A stretch of 64,000 nt of DNA from WTFY01 sp965214675 (GTDB lineage: Bacteria > Pseudomonadota > Gammaproteobacteria > UBA4575). Numbering within the stretch: the stretch's first letter is position 1; every line of letters starts with the position of its first letter. The stretch covers positions 1,302,001 to 1,366,000 of the forward strand of contig OZ243969.1 of NCBI GenBank assembly GCA_965214675.1, in the 5' to 3' direction. The position numbers and the translations under genes are program-made. Below, one piece after another: positions 17,877-26,730 of this stretch. The notes beneath the pieces are model-generated. The model worked only from the letters and a program-made list of their open reading frames with translations, had not been told where the DNA came from and ran no database searches.

Positions 17877-18656
17877 ATGCTCACCGGCAATCCCTTTGCT
17901 GAACTTTCTACCCACATTGCCAGCGGCGTGGCACAGACCTATGTTGTGCTCATGTTTCTCCTGGTCGTGGCAGGCACGCTGTTTGACGTGATGCACAAGA
18001 AAAGTGCCAAATATTTTTTTGAAGATTGGCAAAAGTCCAAGAACAAGGCATCCAGGCAAGTCGGCAACGGGGAAATCGCGGCCATGGCCGTACAAACCCT
18101 GGCAAGCGAGGTGTTGACGTCATCAGAATTTTGCTCGGCCCGGCGCAGAATTGCCCACCTGCTGACCATGTATGGCTTTGTTGCCTACGTGGTTGCAACG
18201 GCCATCATGGTATTTGCTTACCCGACTTCCGCAACGGCAACCCCTGTGATCTGGCAGTTGCTGTGGCACATCGGAGCCCTGATGGTTTGTATCGGTGGCT
18301 ACTGGTTCTGGTTCTTTATCCGGGTGGATGTTCAGGCGGAAGGCCATTCACCGTTTCGCGTCGTGCAAGCCGACCTTTTCATACTTTCACTGGTTGCCAG
18401 TACGACACTGGCCCTGCTGTGGTCGTGGACGCAGACGTGGATGATCGGATGGATCTTTTTTGCCTTGTACGTACTGGCGACCACCCTGTTATTCGGTGCA
18501 ATCCCCTGGTCCAAGTTCGCACATATGTTTTTCAAGCCCTCGGCTGCCTTGCAAAAAAGGGTGGATGAAGCCTACGGTACGCGAAGCAATCTGCCGCCAC
18601 CCGCCAACAAGGCTGAAACATTCGGTTCGGCACGCGGACTGCCGACGAATTATTAG
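17877..18656 (+). CDS. aprM: APS reductase membrane anchor/electron-transfer protein AprM
   Basis: A 259-residue membrane protein with about five hydrophobic segments (approximately 18-38, 100-120, 127-147, 165-185, 188-212). It directly precedes aprB-aprA. AprM occurs in many sulfur-oxidising bacteria in place of the QmoABC complex and is thought to link APS reductase to the quinone pool. The ATG at 17877 was chosen because residues upstream of MLTGNPFAELS look untranslated. Identification rests on membrane topology plus position. Confidence 0.82.
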   Translation: MLTGNPFAELSTHIASGVAQTYVVLMFLLVVAGTLFDVMHKKSAKYFFEDWQKSKNKASRQVGNGEIAAMAVQTLASEVLTSSEFCSARRRIAHLLTMYGFVAYVVATAIMVFAYPTSATATPVIWQLLWHIGALMVCIGGYWFWFFIRVDVQAEGHSPFRVVQADLFILSLVASTTLALLWSWTQTWMIGWIFFALYVLATTLLFGAIPWSKFAHMFFKPSAALQKRVDEAYGTRSNLPPPANKAETFGSARGLPTNY

Positions 18657-18742
18657 CGAGCCCGGCCGGGTTTTGGCCAGGCAATCATTAAATACCCAAG
18701 TAAGAAATTTGATTATCCAGCAACAGGAGACGACAGAATAGC

Positions 18743-19207
18743 ATGCCCACTTTCGTTTACATGACGCGCTGCGATGGTTGTGGTCACTGCGTGGATGTCT
18801 GTCCCTCGGACATCATGCACATTGACAAGACCTATCGTCGTGCCTACAACATCGAGCCCAATATGTGCTGGGAGTGCTACTCCTGCGTGAAGGCTTGTCC
18901 GCAAAACGCGATCGATTGCCGGGGTTATGCTGACTTCGCACCCCTTGGTCACAGCGTACGTGCACTTCGTGAGGAAGAAAAAGGTACGATTTCCTGGAAG
19001 ATCCTGTTCCGCGACGGCCGTGAAAAGAACTTTGTCTCGCCGATTCGAACGACGAAATGGGGAACCATTCCGGGCCCCACAGAGTTGCCGGCACCCAGCG
19101 CGGATGCCTTTCGTTCTGAAGAGCTTGCACATGAACCCGATGCGCTCAACGTTGAGGGCGGACTCCCCACGTTGAATACCGCAGCAGCCAAACAGGGAGC
19201 AGTCTAG
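18743..19207 (+). CDS. aprB: Adenylylsulfate reductase beta subunit
   Basis: A 154-residue ferredoxin-like subunit with two [4Fe-4S] sites: C10, C13, C16, C20 and C42, C45, C48, C52, plus C59. The long C-terminal tail (from about 75) is typical of AprB and wraps around AprA. It carries electrons between the AprA flavin and the membrane. AGGAGA precedes the ATG. The stop shares one base with the aprA GTG start. Confidence 0.96.
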   Translation: MPTFVYMTRCDGCGHCVDVCPSDIMHIDKTYRRAYNIEPNMCWECYSCVKACPQNAIDCRGYADFAPLGHSVRALREEEKGTISWKILFRDGREKNFVSPIRTTKWGTIPGPTELPAPSADAFRSEELAHEPDALNVEGGLPTLNTAAAKQGAV

Positions 19208-21051
19208 TGGGATTGTTTAATCGAAGAAAAACGATTTTCGTGGATTCCGATGTGCTCGTTGTCGGCGGAGGCATGGCCGGCTGTGGTGCCACGTATGAAG
19301 CCAAGTACTGGGGCCGGGATCTCAAGGTAGTCTGTGTCGAAAAAGCAAATATCGAACGCAGTGGTGCGGTTGCACAGGGGCTGTACGCGATCAACTGTTA
19401 CATGGGCATGCAGTGGGGCGAGAATCAACCGGAGGATCATGTCCGCTATGCGCGCAGTGACCTCATGGGGCTGGTTCGAGAGGATTTGGGCTATGACATT
19501 GCCCGGCATGTGGATGCCACAGTGCACAAGTTTGAGGAATGGGGTCTCCCCATGATGCGGGACCCGGAAACGGGCCGCTACCAGCGTGAAGGCAAATGGC
19601 AGATCATGATTCACGGCGAAAGCTACAAGCCGATTGTAGCCGAAGCTGCTCGCAAGGCCGCCAACGAAGTCTACAACCGGATTATGGTGACTCACCTGCT
19701 GATGGATGAGACGAAACCCAATCGCGTCGCCGGTGCTGTTGGCTTCAATGTTCGTACCGGAGACTTCTATGTGTTTCGTGCCACGGCGGTAATCGTTTGT
19801 GCCGGTGGTGCATCGCACATTTACAAGCCACGCTCTGTGGGGGAAGGCATGGGACGTACCTGGTATGCCCCGTGGAGTAGTGCTTCGGCCTATGCGCTGC
19901 CGATTCTTGCCGGAGCCAAGATGACGCAAATGGAGAACCGGATCGTTCTTGCCAGATTCAAGGATGGCTACGGCCCTGTCGGCGCCTACTTCCTGCACCT
20001 CAAGACGTACACCGAGAATGCCTATGGCGAAGAGTACGAGTCCAAATGGTATGACCAGATCAAGGGGATGGTAGGCGATTACATCGACCAGCACCCCACT
20101 CCGACCTGCCTGCGAAACCACGCCTTTCTTGAGGAATTGAAAGCCGGTAGAGGACCGATCCGCATGGTAACGAAAGAGGCCTTCCAGGATCCTCATAAAG
20201 AAACCGTGGGATGGGAAAACTTTCTCGGCATGACTATCGGACAGGCCGTTGTTTGGGCATCACAAAATATTGATCCCAAATATATCAACCCGGAACTGAC
20301 GACTTCAGAGCCCTACGTCATGGGATCTCATGCCACCTGCTCGGGTGCCTGGGCAAGTGGACCTGCCGATTGTGCACCCTCTGATTATCAGTGGGGGTAC
20401 AACCGCATGATGACCGTTGATGGTCTGTTTGGTGCAGGCGACACGATTGGCGGCAGTGCTCACAAATTCTCATCGGGATCCTATACGGAGGGCCGTATTG
20501 CAGCCAAAGCTGCGGTGAACTACGTAAACGACCTGAAAAATGAAAAGCTTCGAGTCAGCGAGAAACAGTACGAGAGTCTCAAGGAAGTGATCTACAAGCC
20601 GCTTGAGAACTACGAGGTGGGTCGTAACGAGATCGTCGCGGGAACCGTCTCGCCGAGCTATCTATTGCCGATCCATGGTCTGCAGCGACTCGAAAAAATC
20701 ATGGATGAATATGCCGGTGGGATCAGCACCAACTACATGACCAATGAGCCCTTGCTCACCCGCGGTCTGGAGTTGCTGGATATGCTGAAGGAGGACCTCA
20801 ACCATATCGGCGCCGAAGATCTGCATCAGCTGCAAAGGGCATGGGAGCTTCACCACCGGTTCCTGGCTTCCCAGTCGGTAGTGCACCATACAATGTTCCG
20901 CAAGGAGACACGCTGGCCCGGGTACTACTACCGTGGTGATCATCCGAAACTCGATGACGAGGACTGGCACTGCTTTACCGTGTCCCGCTATGATCAGGAA
21001 TCCGATAGCTGGGAAGTGGAAAAGGCCCCGGTTCACCACATCATAGACTAG
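19207..21051 (+). CDS. aprA: Adenylylsulfate reductase alpha subunit
   Basis: A 614-residue flavoprotein with the FAD-binding VLVVGGGMAGCGA motif (about 17-29) and the AprA-typical IERSGAVAQGLYAINCYMG region. In sulfur-oxidisers it runs in the oxidative direction, forming APS from sulfite and AMP in the cytoplasm; ATP sulfurylase or APAT then releases sulfate. The GTG start overlaps the aprB stop by one base, so translation is coupled. The ATP sulfurylase gene is not in the window. This gene is the clearest metabolic marker of the organism. Confidence 0.97.
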   Translation: MGLFNRRKTIFVDSDVLVVGGGMAGCGATYEAKYWGRDLKVVCVEKANIERSGAVAQGLYAINCYMGMQWGENQPEDHVRYARSDLMGLVREDLGYDIARHVDATVHKFEEWGLPMMRDPETGRYQREGKWQIMIHGESYKPIVAEAARKAANEVYNRIMVTHLLMDETKPNRVAGAVGFNVRTGDFYVFRATAVIVCAGGASHIYKPRSVGEGMGRTWYAPWSSASAYALPILAGAKMTQMENRIVLARFKDGYGPVGAYFLHLKTYTENAYGEEYESKWYDQIKGMVGDYIDQHPTPTCLRNHAFLEELKAGRGPIRMVTKEAFQDPHKETVGWENFLGMTIGQAVVWASQNIDPKYINPELTTSEPYVMGSHATCSGAWASGPADCAPSDYQWGYNRMMTVDGLFGAGDTIGGSAHKFSSGSYTEGRIAAKAAVNYVNDLKNEKLRVSEKQYESLKEVIYKPLENYEVGRNEIVAGTVSPSYLLPIHGLQRLEKIMDEYAGGISTNYMTNEPLLTRGLELLDMLKEDLNHIGAEDLHQLQRAWELHHRFLASQSVVHHTMFRKETRWPGYYYRGDHPKLDDEDWHCFTVSRYDQESDSWEVEKAPVHHIID

Positions 21052-21298
21052 GCCTGCGGTCCACCATCCACGGGATGGTTTCCTGGGCCTGCAGATACGT
21101 CACTCCAGTGTACACCGGCAGTGCAGCCCACTATCGGTGTACTTCTAAAACTGCCAAGAAAAGCCGGGGATACCTGCGGCGGTGCTGCGCTCTATCCTTG
21201 CGCAACCAGGCACTTTCTCCGGGCATGCAAGTGCTTGCGAACTGGTTCGAGAACCGGTAGGGTCAGTGCCTGCCGCTTGATCAGTCCTGCGAACACCA

Positions 21299-22111
21299 AT
21301 GAAAGCAAAGTCCTTCAAACCAGAAGAATATTTCGTCGAGAAAGAACCCTATTACGAACCGATAGGGAAAGAAATTGAAGTGTTTGAAGCGGCTTACAAC
21401 AACCAGCTCCCTGTCCTGCTCAAGGGCCCCACGGGGTGCGGGAAAACCCGTTTCATGGAGTATATGAGCTGGAAAATCAAGGTCCCGCTGATTACCGTCT
21501 CATGCCATGATGACCTGACCGCATCCGACCTCGTGGGCCGCTACCTTGTCACTGGCGGAGAAACAGTCTGGGTGGACGGCCCGCTCGCGCGTGCAGTGCG
21601 TGCAGGCAGCATCTGTTACCTCGATGAGATCGTGGAGGCACGCAAGGACACGACTGTGGTAATCCACCCCTTGTGCGATGACCGTCGCGTCCTGCCCATG
21701 GAGAAACTGGGAGAACTTCTGGAAGCGCCTCCCGAGTTCTGTATTGCCATTTCATACAATCCGGGCTACCAGAGCGTGCTCAAAGACCTGAAGCAAAGCA
21801 CGCGTCAGCGGTTTGTAGCGCTTGAGTTTGACTACCCGGAAGCGGCCGTTGAACAGAAAATCGTCGAGAAGGAAACCGGCGTGGACAGTGCGACGGCCAA
21901 GCAACTGATTAAATTTGCCCAAATGACACGCAATCTCAAGGGGGCAGGTCTGGACGAAGGTGCCAGCACGCGCTTGCTTGTCCATGCTGCAAAGCTCATG
22001 GCAGCGGGAGTCGCTCCAGTCACGGCCTGTGCCAGTTCCATATCCCAGGCACTTACTGACGACACAGAAATGCTGCTTGCAGTAAACGAATTAAGCTCTT
22101 CTGTATTCTGA
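21299..22111 (+). CDS. MoxR/CbbQ/NorQ-type AAA+ ATPase
   Basis: A 270-residue AAA+ protein: Walker A GPTGCGKT at 43-50, Walker B ICYLDEI at about 104-110, and the CbbQ-like SCHDDLTASDLVGRY. CbbQ/NorQ ATPases act with a VWA-domain partner (CbbO/NorD) to insert or remodel metal centres of enzymes. No VWA gene is adjacent. Position 247 bp after aprA suggests a role in maturing or activating the APS reductase system, but this is inference. It ends near the convergent UDG-family gene. Confidence 0.88.
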   Translation: MKAKSFKPEEYFVEKEPYYEPIGKEIEVFEAAYNNQLPVLLKGPTGCGKTRFMEYMSWKIKVPLITVSCHDDLTASDLVGRYLVTGGETVWVDGPLARAVRAGSICYLDEIVEARKDTTVVIHPLCDDRRVLPMEKLGELLEAPPEFCIAISYNPGYQSVLKDLKQSTRQRFVALEFDYPEAAVEQKIVEKETGVDSATAKQLIKFAQMTRNLKGAGLDEGASTRLLVHAAKLMAAGVAPVTACASSISQALTDDTEMLLAVNELSSSVF

Positions 22112-22149
22112 ATAGCCGATCATCCCCGGACCTCGTGATACGCCACGGC

Positions 22150-22743
22150 TCACTGCCCGTGCAAGACTGCCCGGATCCTGCGGCGTAATTGTGGAACCGT
22201 TTCTTGCTCGAACCAGCTGTTCTTTTTCAGCCACCCGATGTTTCGCGGTGAAGGATGGGGGAGTGGGAAATACCGTGGATTATATTTCTCTCTCTGCCGG
22301 ACAGTTTCTGCAAGCGTGGGGCGAGGGTCCGTCAGGTAGTGCTTTTGTGCATACTGACCGATAAGCAGTACGAGTTGCAACTTCGGCAACAGGGACAGGA
22401 GCCGCGGATGCCATAATGGTGCACATTCCTTACGCGGCGGCAAATCACCCGAGCGACCGGTTCCAGGATAACAAAAGCCCATCGGGATGATTGCGATTCT
22501 TTTCTCATCGTAGAACACGCTCTCATCCAGACCCATCCACTCGCGCAAACGTTTACCACTTGCATCATTCCAGGGAATTCCTGTCTTGTGCACCCTGATT
22601 CCGGGTGCCTGGCCAACCACCAGTATCCGGGCACTGCGTCTGGCCCGCAACACCGGATTCGGGCCCAGGGGTAACTCCTGTGCGCAAACACGGCATGCCC
22701 TGATCTCTGTCAACAGCTGGTCGAGTCTCGTGATCCGTGTCAT
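22150..22743 (-). CDS. Uracil-DNA glycosylase superfamily protein
   Basis: A 197-residue protein of the family 4/5-like UDG superfamily. Visible motifs are the N-terminal CRVC, VVGQAPG in the water-activating loop region, and HPSPRN near the C-terminus in the DNA-intercalation loop. Two clustered cysteines at the N-terminus are fewer than the four that bind a [4Fe-4S] cluster in UDGa, so a cluster is uncertain. Its role is probably base-excision repair. It is followed 16 bases upstream on the minus strand by the Cys-rich protein B gene. Confidence 0.85.
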   Translation of the reverse strand: MTRITRLDQLLTEIRACRVCAQELPLGPNPVLRARRSARILVVGQAPGIRVHKTGIPWNDASGKRLREWMGLDESVFYDEKRIAIIPMGFCYPGTGRSGDLPPRKECAPLWHPRLLSLLPKLQLVLLIGQYAQKHYLTDPRPTLAETVRQREKYNPRYFPLPHPSPRNIGWLKKNSWFEQETVPQLRRRIRAVLHGQ

Positions 22744-22759
22744 CCGCGAAAAATCAAGC

Positions 22760-23227
22760 CTACCTGTCTTTGCGTGTGCGGGATTTTTGGCGGCGTGGGC
22801 GGACTTGGTACGCGATGATCGCCTGCATGAGTTGTGAGTACGGAAAACCGCTCATCCCGTCGAACTGTTTCTCCGCCCGGTGAACCACTGAATCAATGTC
22901 TTTCACCGTTTGCGCATCCTCCTGGTCGACCTGCTGCTGCAGTCCCAGCATGCCCCCATTCTGGATCTTGATTTCTTCGGTATGGGCCAGGGTCTGGCTT
23001 ACCTGCATGCGTCTTAATGCAAACCTTGCCTTGGTACGCAGTTCAGCAAGCAGGCGGTTGCAGCGCTCCAGCCGAGGTGGTGAATTGCAGGCAACCCCTT
23101 CACGATCAGCCAGGTTAAAGCGGTGAGACCTGCTGCAACTGCATATACGAGAGTTGATGGCCTTTTCGAAAACGCACTGGTGAGGGTTAATGGATTGATA
23201 CGTGGATTTGTACTGGTGTTCATCCAT
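22760..23227 (-). CDS. Cysteine-rich protein B, paralogue of 8562-8969
   Basis: A 155-residue protein of unknown function. Cysteines C18, C29, C31, C47 and C56 and H35, then KIQNGGMLGL at 87-96. Relative to protein A the offset is a constant 12 residues over C6/C18, C19/C31, H23/H35, C35/C47, C44/C56, K75/K87 and P117/P129, which shows common ancestry. The C-terminus is strongly basic (RPRRQKSRTRKDR). It lies 16 bases upstream of the UDG-family gene and near a Rieske ferredoxin and a ferredoxin reductase. The last four or so Cys plus His suggest metal binding. Confidence 0.78.
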   Translation of the reverse strand: MDEHQYKSTYQSINPHQCVFEKAINSRICSCSRSHRFNLADREGVACNSPPRLERCNRLLAELRTKARFALRRMQVSQTLAHTEEIKIQNGGMLGLQQQVDQEDAQTVKDIDSVVHRAEKQFDGMSGFPYSQLMQAIIAYQVRPRRQKSRTRKDR

Positions 23228-23286
23228 CGCGCAGACACTCTTGCCTCCTGTCAGGTCGTCGTTGCAGGATCGTGATCATGCAACGG

Positions 23287-23526
23287 CTATTTTTCCCATT
23301 CCCTCAGTATGGGCGCACTGCGCGGCTCACGCAGCCTTTGTTCCGCCTCAAGCTCGTCTTTGGCGAAAATCATCTTGATTGCGGTTCTGCTGTCCTGGCC
23401 AACTACGGCCCTTTGTTCCCGTGCGAAATTCCTTGCCGACCTGTATTCCTCAAACCTGTCAATGAGCTCGAGATCCTTGAGTGCTCCGGTTGAACCCGAT
23501 GTGATTTTGTAAACAAAGTACGGCAT
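23287..23526 (-). CDS. Small conserved-looking hypothetical protein
   Basis: A 79-residue, strongly charged protein starting MPYFVYKITSG at the ATG 23524-23526; a longer version to 23559 would run into the divergent Rieske gene. The composition (many Arg/Glu, no Cys, no membrane segment) fits a small helical cytosolic protein. I do not recognise a domain. The proper start and the clean protein-like N-terminus, with a YKI strand and a helix FEEYRSARNFAREQR, support a real gene. Confidence 0.6.
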   Translation of the reverse strand: MPYFVYKITSGSTGALKDLELIDRFEEYRSARNFAREQRAVVGQDSRTAIKMIFAKDELEAEQRLREPRSAPILREWEK

Positions 23527-23570
23527 GATTCGTATATCAAGTGTAACAGTTCGTTTCAACTCTCAAGTTC

Positions 23571-23906
23571 ATGGATTCACAGGCCAAGTACACCGATGTC
23601 GCATCACTTGCCCAGGTCTTGCCTGGTCAAACCCTCAAAGTGACGACCGGCAATGGTGACATTTTACTTGCCAATGTCGAGGGCAAAATATATGCCGTTG
23701 ATGATATGTGCACGCACGAAGACTCCTCGCTTGCCCTGGGTTGCCTGAAGGGCGAACTGGTCAGTTGTACTTTGCACGGCAGCCGCTTTAATGTCCGCAC
23801 GGGCGAGCCCACCGAGGAACCGGCCACGGAAGCACTGCAATGTTACCCCGTGCGAATCAACTGCGACCGTATTGAAATTTGCCTGGAAAGCAGCCGCGAT
23901 GCATAA
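23571..23906 (+). CDS. Rieske-type [2Fe-2S] ferredoxin
   Basis: A 111-residue soluble Rieske ferredoxin, with ligands C47, H49 (CTHEDSSLALG) and C66, H69 (CTLHGSRFN). Such proteins carry electrons to ring-hydroxylating dioxygenases or act as general electron carriers. No oxygenase is adjacent; instead a ferredoxin-NADP reductase follows at 23969, 62 bp downstream, which could be its electron donor (inference). Confidence 0.92.
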   Translation: MDSQAKYTDVASLAQVLPGQTLKVTTGNGDILLANVEGKIYAVDDMCTHEDSSLALGCLKGELVSCTLHGSRFNVRTGEPTEEPATEALQCYPVRINCDRIEICLESSRDA

Positions 23907-23968
23907 GTTGATTTTTTTGTATCCAGCCCCTATGTTACGCCCACAATCAACTTGACCCCCCGGATTAC

Positions 23969-24712
23969 ATGAGCAACTGGATTGAAGGCAAGGTTGTCAA
24001 AACCAAGCATTGGACGGATGTACTTTATTCGCTGCAAATAGAAGCTGATATTGATCCCTTCATTGCCGGCCAGTATGGCCGCCTTGGCCTGAACATCGAC
24101 GAGCAGATCGTGGGGCGGCCCTACTCCTTCGTGAATGCACCACACGAAAATATCCACGAGTTCTACTCCATCACGGTCCAGCACGGCCCTTTATCATCCA
24201 AGCTCTCCACCTTGCAGGAATCCGATTCCGTCTGGATAGACAGGCGTGCAAACGGCTTCTTCACCCTGAACGAAGTTCCAAACGGCAGGGACATCTGGAT
24301 GTTTGCCACCGGCACCGGGCTTGGACCGTTCCTGTCCATATTGAAATCCGATGAGGTCTGGCAGCGGTTTGAGAGGATTGTGCTGGTGCATGCGGTTCGC
24401 TATGCCAGGGAACTGACCTACCAGGAAACCATCCAGGAATTCAGCGAAAATCATGATGGTTGCTTTCAGATGATCCCCTTTGTAAGTCGTGAGGAAACTG
24501 ATTTCGCATTGCCCGGGCGCATCCCTGCAGCCATTGAAAGCTGCATGCTTGAGGAGAAGGTGGGATTCGAGCTTGACCCGATGTATTCACAGACCATGCT
24601 TTGCGGGAATCCTGACATGCTTGTGGACACGCGCAATGCATTGAAAAAGAAGGGACTGGAGAAAAATCTACGTCGCAGCCCTGGCCATATCACGACTGAG
24701 AGTTACTGGTAA
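23969..24712 (+). CDS. fpr: Ferredoxin-NADP(+) reductase
   Basis: A 247-residue bacterial FNR. The FAD-binding motif RPYSFVNAP, the nucleotide-domain motif GTGLGPFLSIL, MLCGNPDM, and the C-terminal Tyr-Trp that stacks on the flavin in subclass I bacterial FNRs are all visible. It transfers electrons between NADPH and ferredoxin or flavodoxin. It probably forms a unit with the Rieske ferredoxin upstream and converges on the SDR gene. Confidence 0.94.
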   Translation: MSNWIEGKVVKTKHWTDVLYSLQIEADIDPFIAGQYGRLGLNIDEQIVGRPYSFVNAPHENIHEFYSITVQHGPLSSKLSTLQESDSVWIDRRANGFFTLNEVPNGRDIWMFATGTGLGPFLSILKSDEVWQRFERIVLVHAVRYARELTYQETIQEFSENHDGCFQMIPFVSREETDFALPGRIPAAIESCMLEEKVGFELDPMYSQTMLCGNPDMLVDTRNALKKKGLEKNLRRSPGHITTESYW

Positions 24713-24733
24713 CCCGTGCTTGTACCCGGTGCC

Positions 24734-25471
24734 CTAGTTGCTCAGTGTACGCCCGCCATCCACCGGGATGATTTGCCCGGTAACATAGTCTGCATGCTCG
24801 ATCAGATACAGTGCGGTTTGTGCGATATCTTTCGGCTCGCCTTCACGCTTCAGCGCCGTGCGTGAAATGATTTCCTGGTGCAGCGATGCGTAATGCTCCT
24901 GCTCCGGCCACAGGATGGCCCCCGGTGCGATGCCGTTTACACGGACGTGCGGCGCGAGTTCCCGCGCCATGGCCTTCGTAAGCATTGCCAGGCCCGCCTT
25001 GGAGACCGAATACACGGGATATCCCTTGAGCGGGCGATCCGCATGAATATCAACAATGTTGATGATGCAGCCGCGTACCGCTTTCAGGTGGGGGGCAGCC
25101 GCCTGGGTCAAGTACAGCGGTGCCTTGAGATTAATTCCAACCAGTTGTTCCCAGATATCCTCATCCACCTCATCGAGATGGGTCGGGAAAAAACACGAAG
25201 CGTTGTTGATCAGAACATCCAGACGGTCGAAGAATGCCTTTGCCCGGGTCACCAGGCCCGGTATATTTGTGTATTCCGTCAGGTCGCCCTGCAGGATTTT
25301 CACGGACCCGGCGCGCTTGGCATTGAGCTCTTCGGCCAACGACTGTGCATCTCCTTCTGAATGGCAATAATGTAGAATGACGCGCATACCGGACTGGTGC
25401 AAATGCCGCACGATTTCCGCACCAATGCGTCGTGCACCTCCTGTTATCATGACCACCCTGGAACTATCCAT
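24734..25471 (-). CDS. Pteridine reductase-like short-chain dehydrogenase
   Basis: A 245-residue SDR. The TGGARRIG dinucleotide motif carries the Arg pair of pteridine reductases and FolM. NNAS, the catalytic Tyr/Lys in YSVSK and the C-terminal IPVDGGRTLS are present. It would reduce dihydro- or biopterins with NADPH. The ATG at 25469-25471 has AGTAGG six bases upstream and is preferred over the ATG at 25475-25477. Divergent from the methyltransferase at 25534. Confidence 0.86.
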   Translation of the reverse strand: MDSSRVVMITGGARRIGAEIVRHLHQSGMRVILHYCHSEGDAQSLAEELNAKRAGSVKILQGDLTEYTNIPGLVTRAKAFFDRLDVLINNASCFFPTHLDEVDEDIWEQLVGINLKAPLYLTQAAAPHLKAVRGCIINIVDIHADRPLKGYPVYSVSKAGLAMLTKAMARELAPHVRVNGIAPGAILWPEQEHYASLHQEIISRTALKREGEPKDIAQTALYLIEHADYVTGQIIPVDGGRTLSN

Positions 25472-25533
25472 CGCCATCCTACTTGCACGTGTTTGATCGG
25501 CAGACTCTAGCACACCTCACCGGGACAGACTGA

Positions 25534-26712
25534 ATGACACGTTCGACCTTTCTTGAACTGACTTTTGAACAACAACAGCACGCCGAGCACTGCACGAAGT
25601 GCATCGCCCGGGAAATCCGGGAACGCGGGGGAAGCATCGGCTTCGACGAATATATGCAGTTGATCCTGCATGATCATTCCGTCGGCTACTACCACACGCA
25701 GCAGCCTGTTTTTGGCGAGCAAGGAGACTTTGTAACCGTACCGGAAACATCGGTGCACCTTGCCTATTGCATCGCCCATGCATGCGCCGGACTGATCCGG
25801 GATGATGCACAGCGCTGTATCCTGGAAATTGGCGCAGGCCGTGGGCAGCTTGCCCTGGACGTGATCCGCTGTCTGCACACCTGGGGGGTCACTCCAAGAA
25901 AGTACTATATTTTCGAGCCCAGCAAGGTGTTGAGAGCCACTCAGCGGGAGCTGCTTGAGAAACAAATGCCGGAGGCCCTGTGCGTGGTTGAATGGTTGCC
26001 GGATTTACAAGCGGCACTGGGCAGTGTCCTCGTGATCGCCAATGAAGTGCTGGATGCGCTGCCCGTCAAATGCTTCGTGGCCGACTCACAGCAAATCAAG
26101 GAAAGGTGTGTCGTATCGAGCGAGCATGGAGGGCTGGGCTGGCAGGTGCAGGATCCGTCTTATGCACTGGATGCGGCACTTGATTACCTCACGGTCATGC
26201 TCGACAGTCCACCCATCACCGACATCTATTGCAGTGAAATCAACCTTGAGCTGGAAACCACACTGGATACCTGGTCGAACTGCTGCGAGCAATGCATCAT
26301 GTTTTTGATCGATTACGGTTATCCGCAAAGTGAGTATTACCACCCGCAACGTAACATGGGCACCCTGCGCAGTTATTTCAGGCACCAGGTGTCCGAGAAT
26401 CCATTTGTCTATCCCGGGCTCCAGGACATCACCGCGGATGTTAATTTTTCTGCGTTGGCCCAGGCGGCAACGCGTTTGAACATGGGGGTCCTTTCCTTTG
26501 GCTCACAACGCAATTTCATGTTGGCCAACCACCTGCTTGACTGGCGGCCAACAGGAAATACCGAGGCCGAGCAGGCGGCACAGGTCGCACAACTGAAACA
26601 GCTCACCCTGGGCTCGGCAGTCGGCGAGCGTTTTCAGGTCATGGTGCTGGGCAAGGGAATCGAGTATGGGCCCGACCGGTTTACCTTGCGCGACATGCGT
26701 GCACGACTCTGA
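25534..26712 (+). CDS. MidA/NDUFAF7-family SAM-dependent methyltransferase
   Basis: A 392-residue protein. ILEIGAGRGQLALDV (about 92-106) is the SAM-binding motif I, and IANEVLDALPVKCF and FLIDYGYPQSEYYHP are typical of the family whose mitochondrial member NDUFAF7 methylates an Arg of a complex I subunit. The bacterial substrate is not established. It precedes uppP by 18 bp. Confidence 0.88.
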   Translation: MTRSTFLELTFEQQQHAEHCTKCIAREIRERGGSIGFDEYMQLILHDHSVGYYHTQQPVFGEQGDFVTVPETSVHLAYCIAHACAGLIRDDAQRCILEIGAGRGQLALDVIRCLHTWGVTPRKYYIFEPSKVLRATQRELLEKQMPEALCVVEWLPDLQAALGSVLVIANEVLDALPVKCFVADSQQIKERCVVSSEHGGLGWQVQDPSYALDAALDYLTVMLDSPPITDIYCSEINLELETTLDTWSNCCEQCIMFLIDYGYPQSEYYHPQRNMGTLRSYFRHQVSENPFVYPGLQDITADVNFSALAQAATRLNMGVLSFGSQRNFMLANHLLDWRPTGNTEAEQAAQVAQLKQLTLGSAVGERFQVMVLGKGIEYGPDRFTLRDMRARL

Positions 26713-26730
26713 GTAGCAGGTAGAAGATCA

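Noticed and set aside
19204..20196. 330-codon open frame antisense to aprA
   Set aside because: Shadow of aprA, whose frame has full family similarity; the antisense product has no domain.
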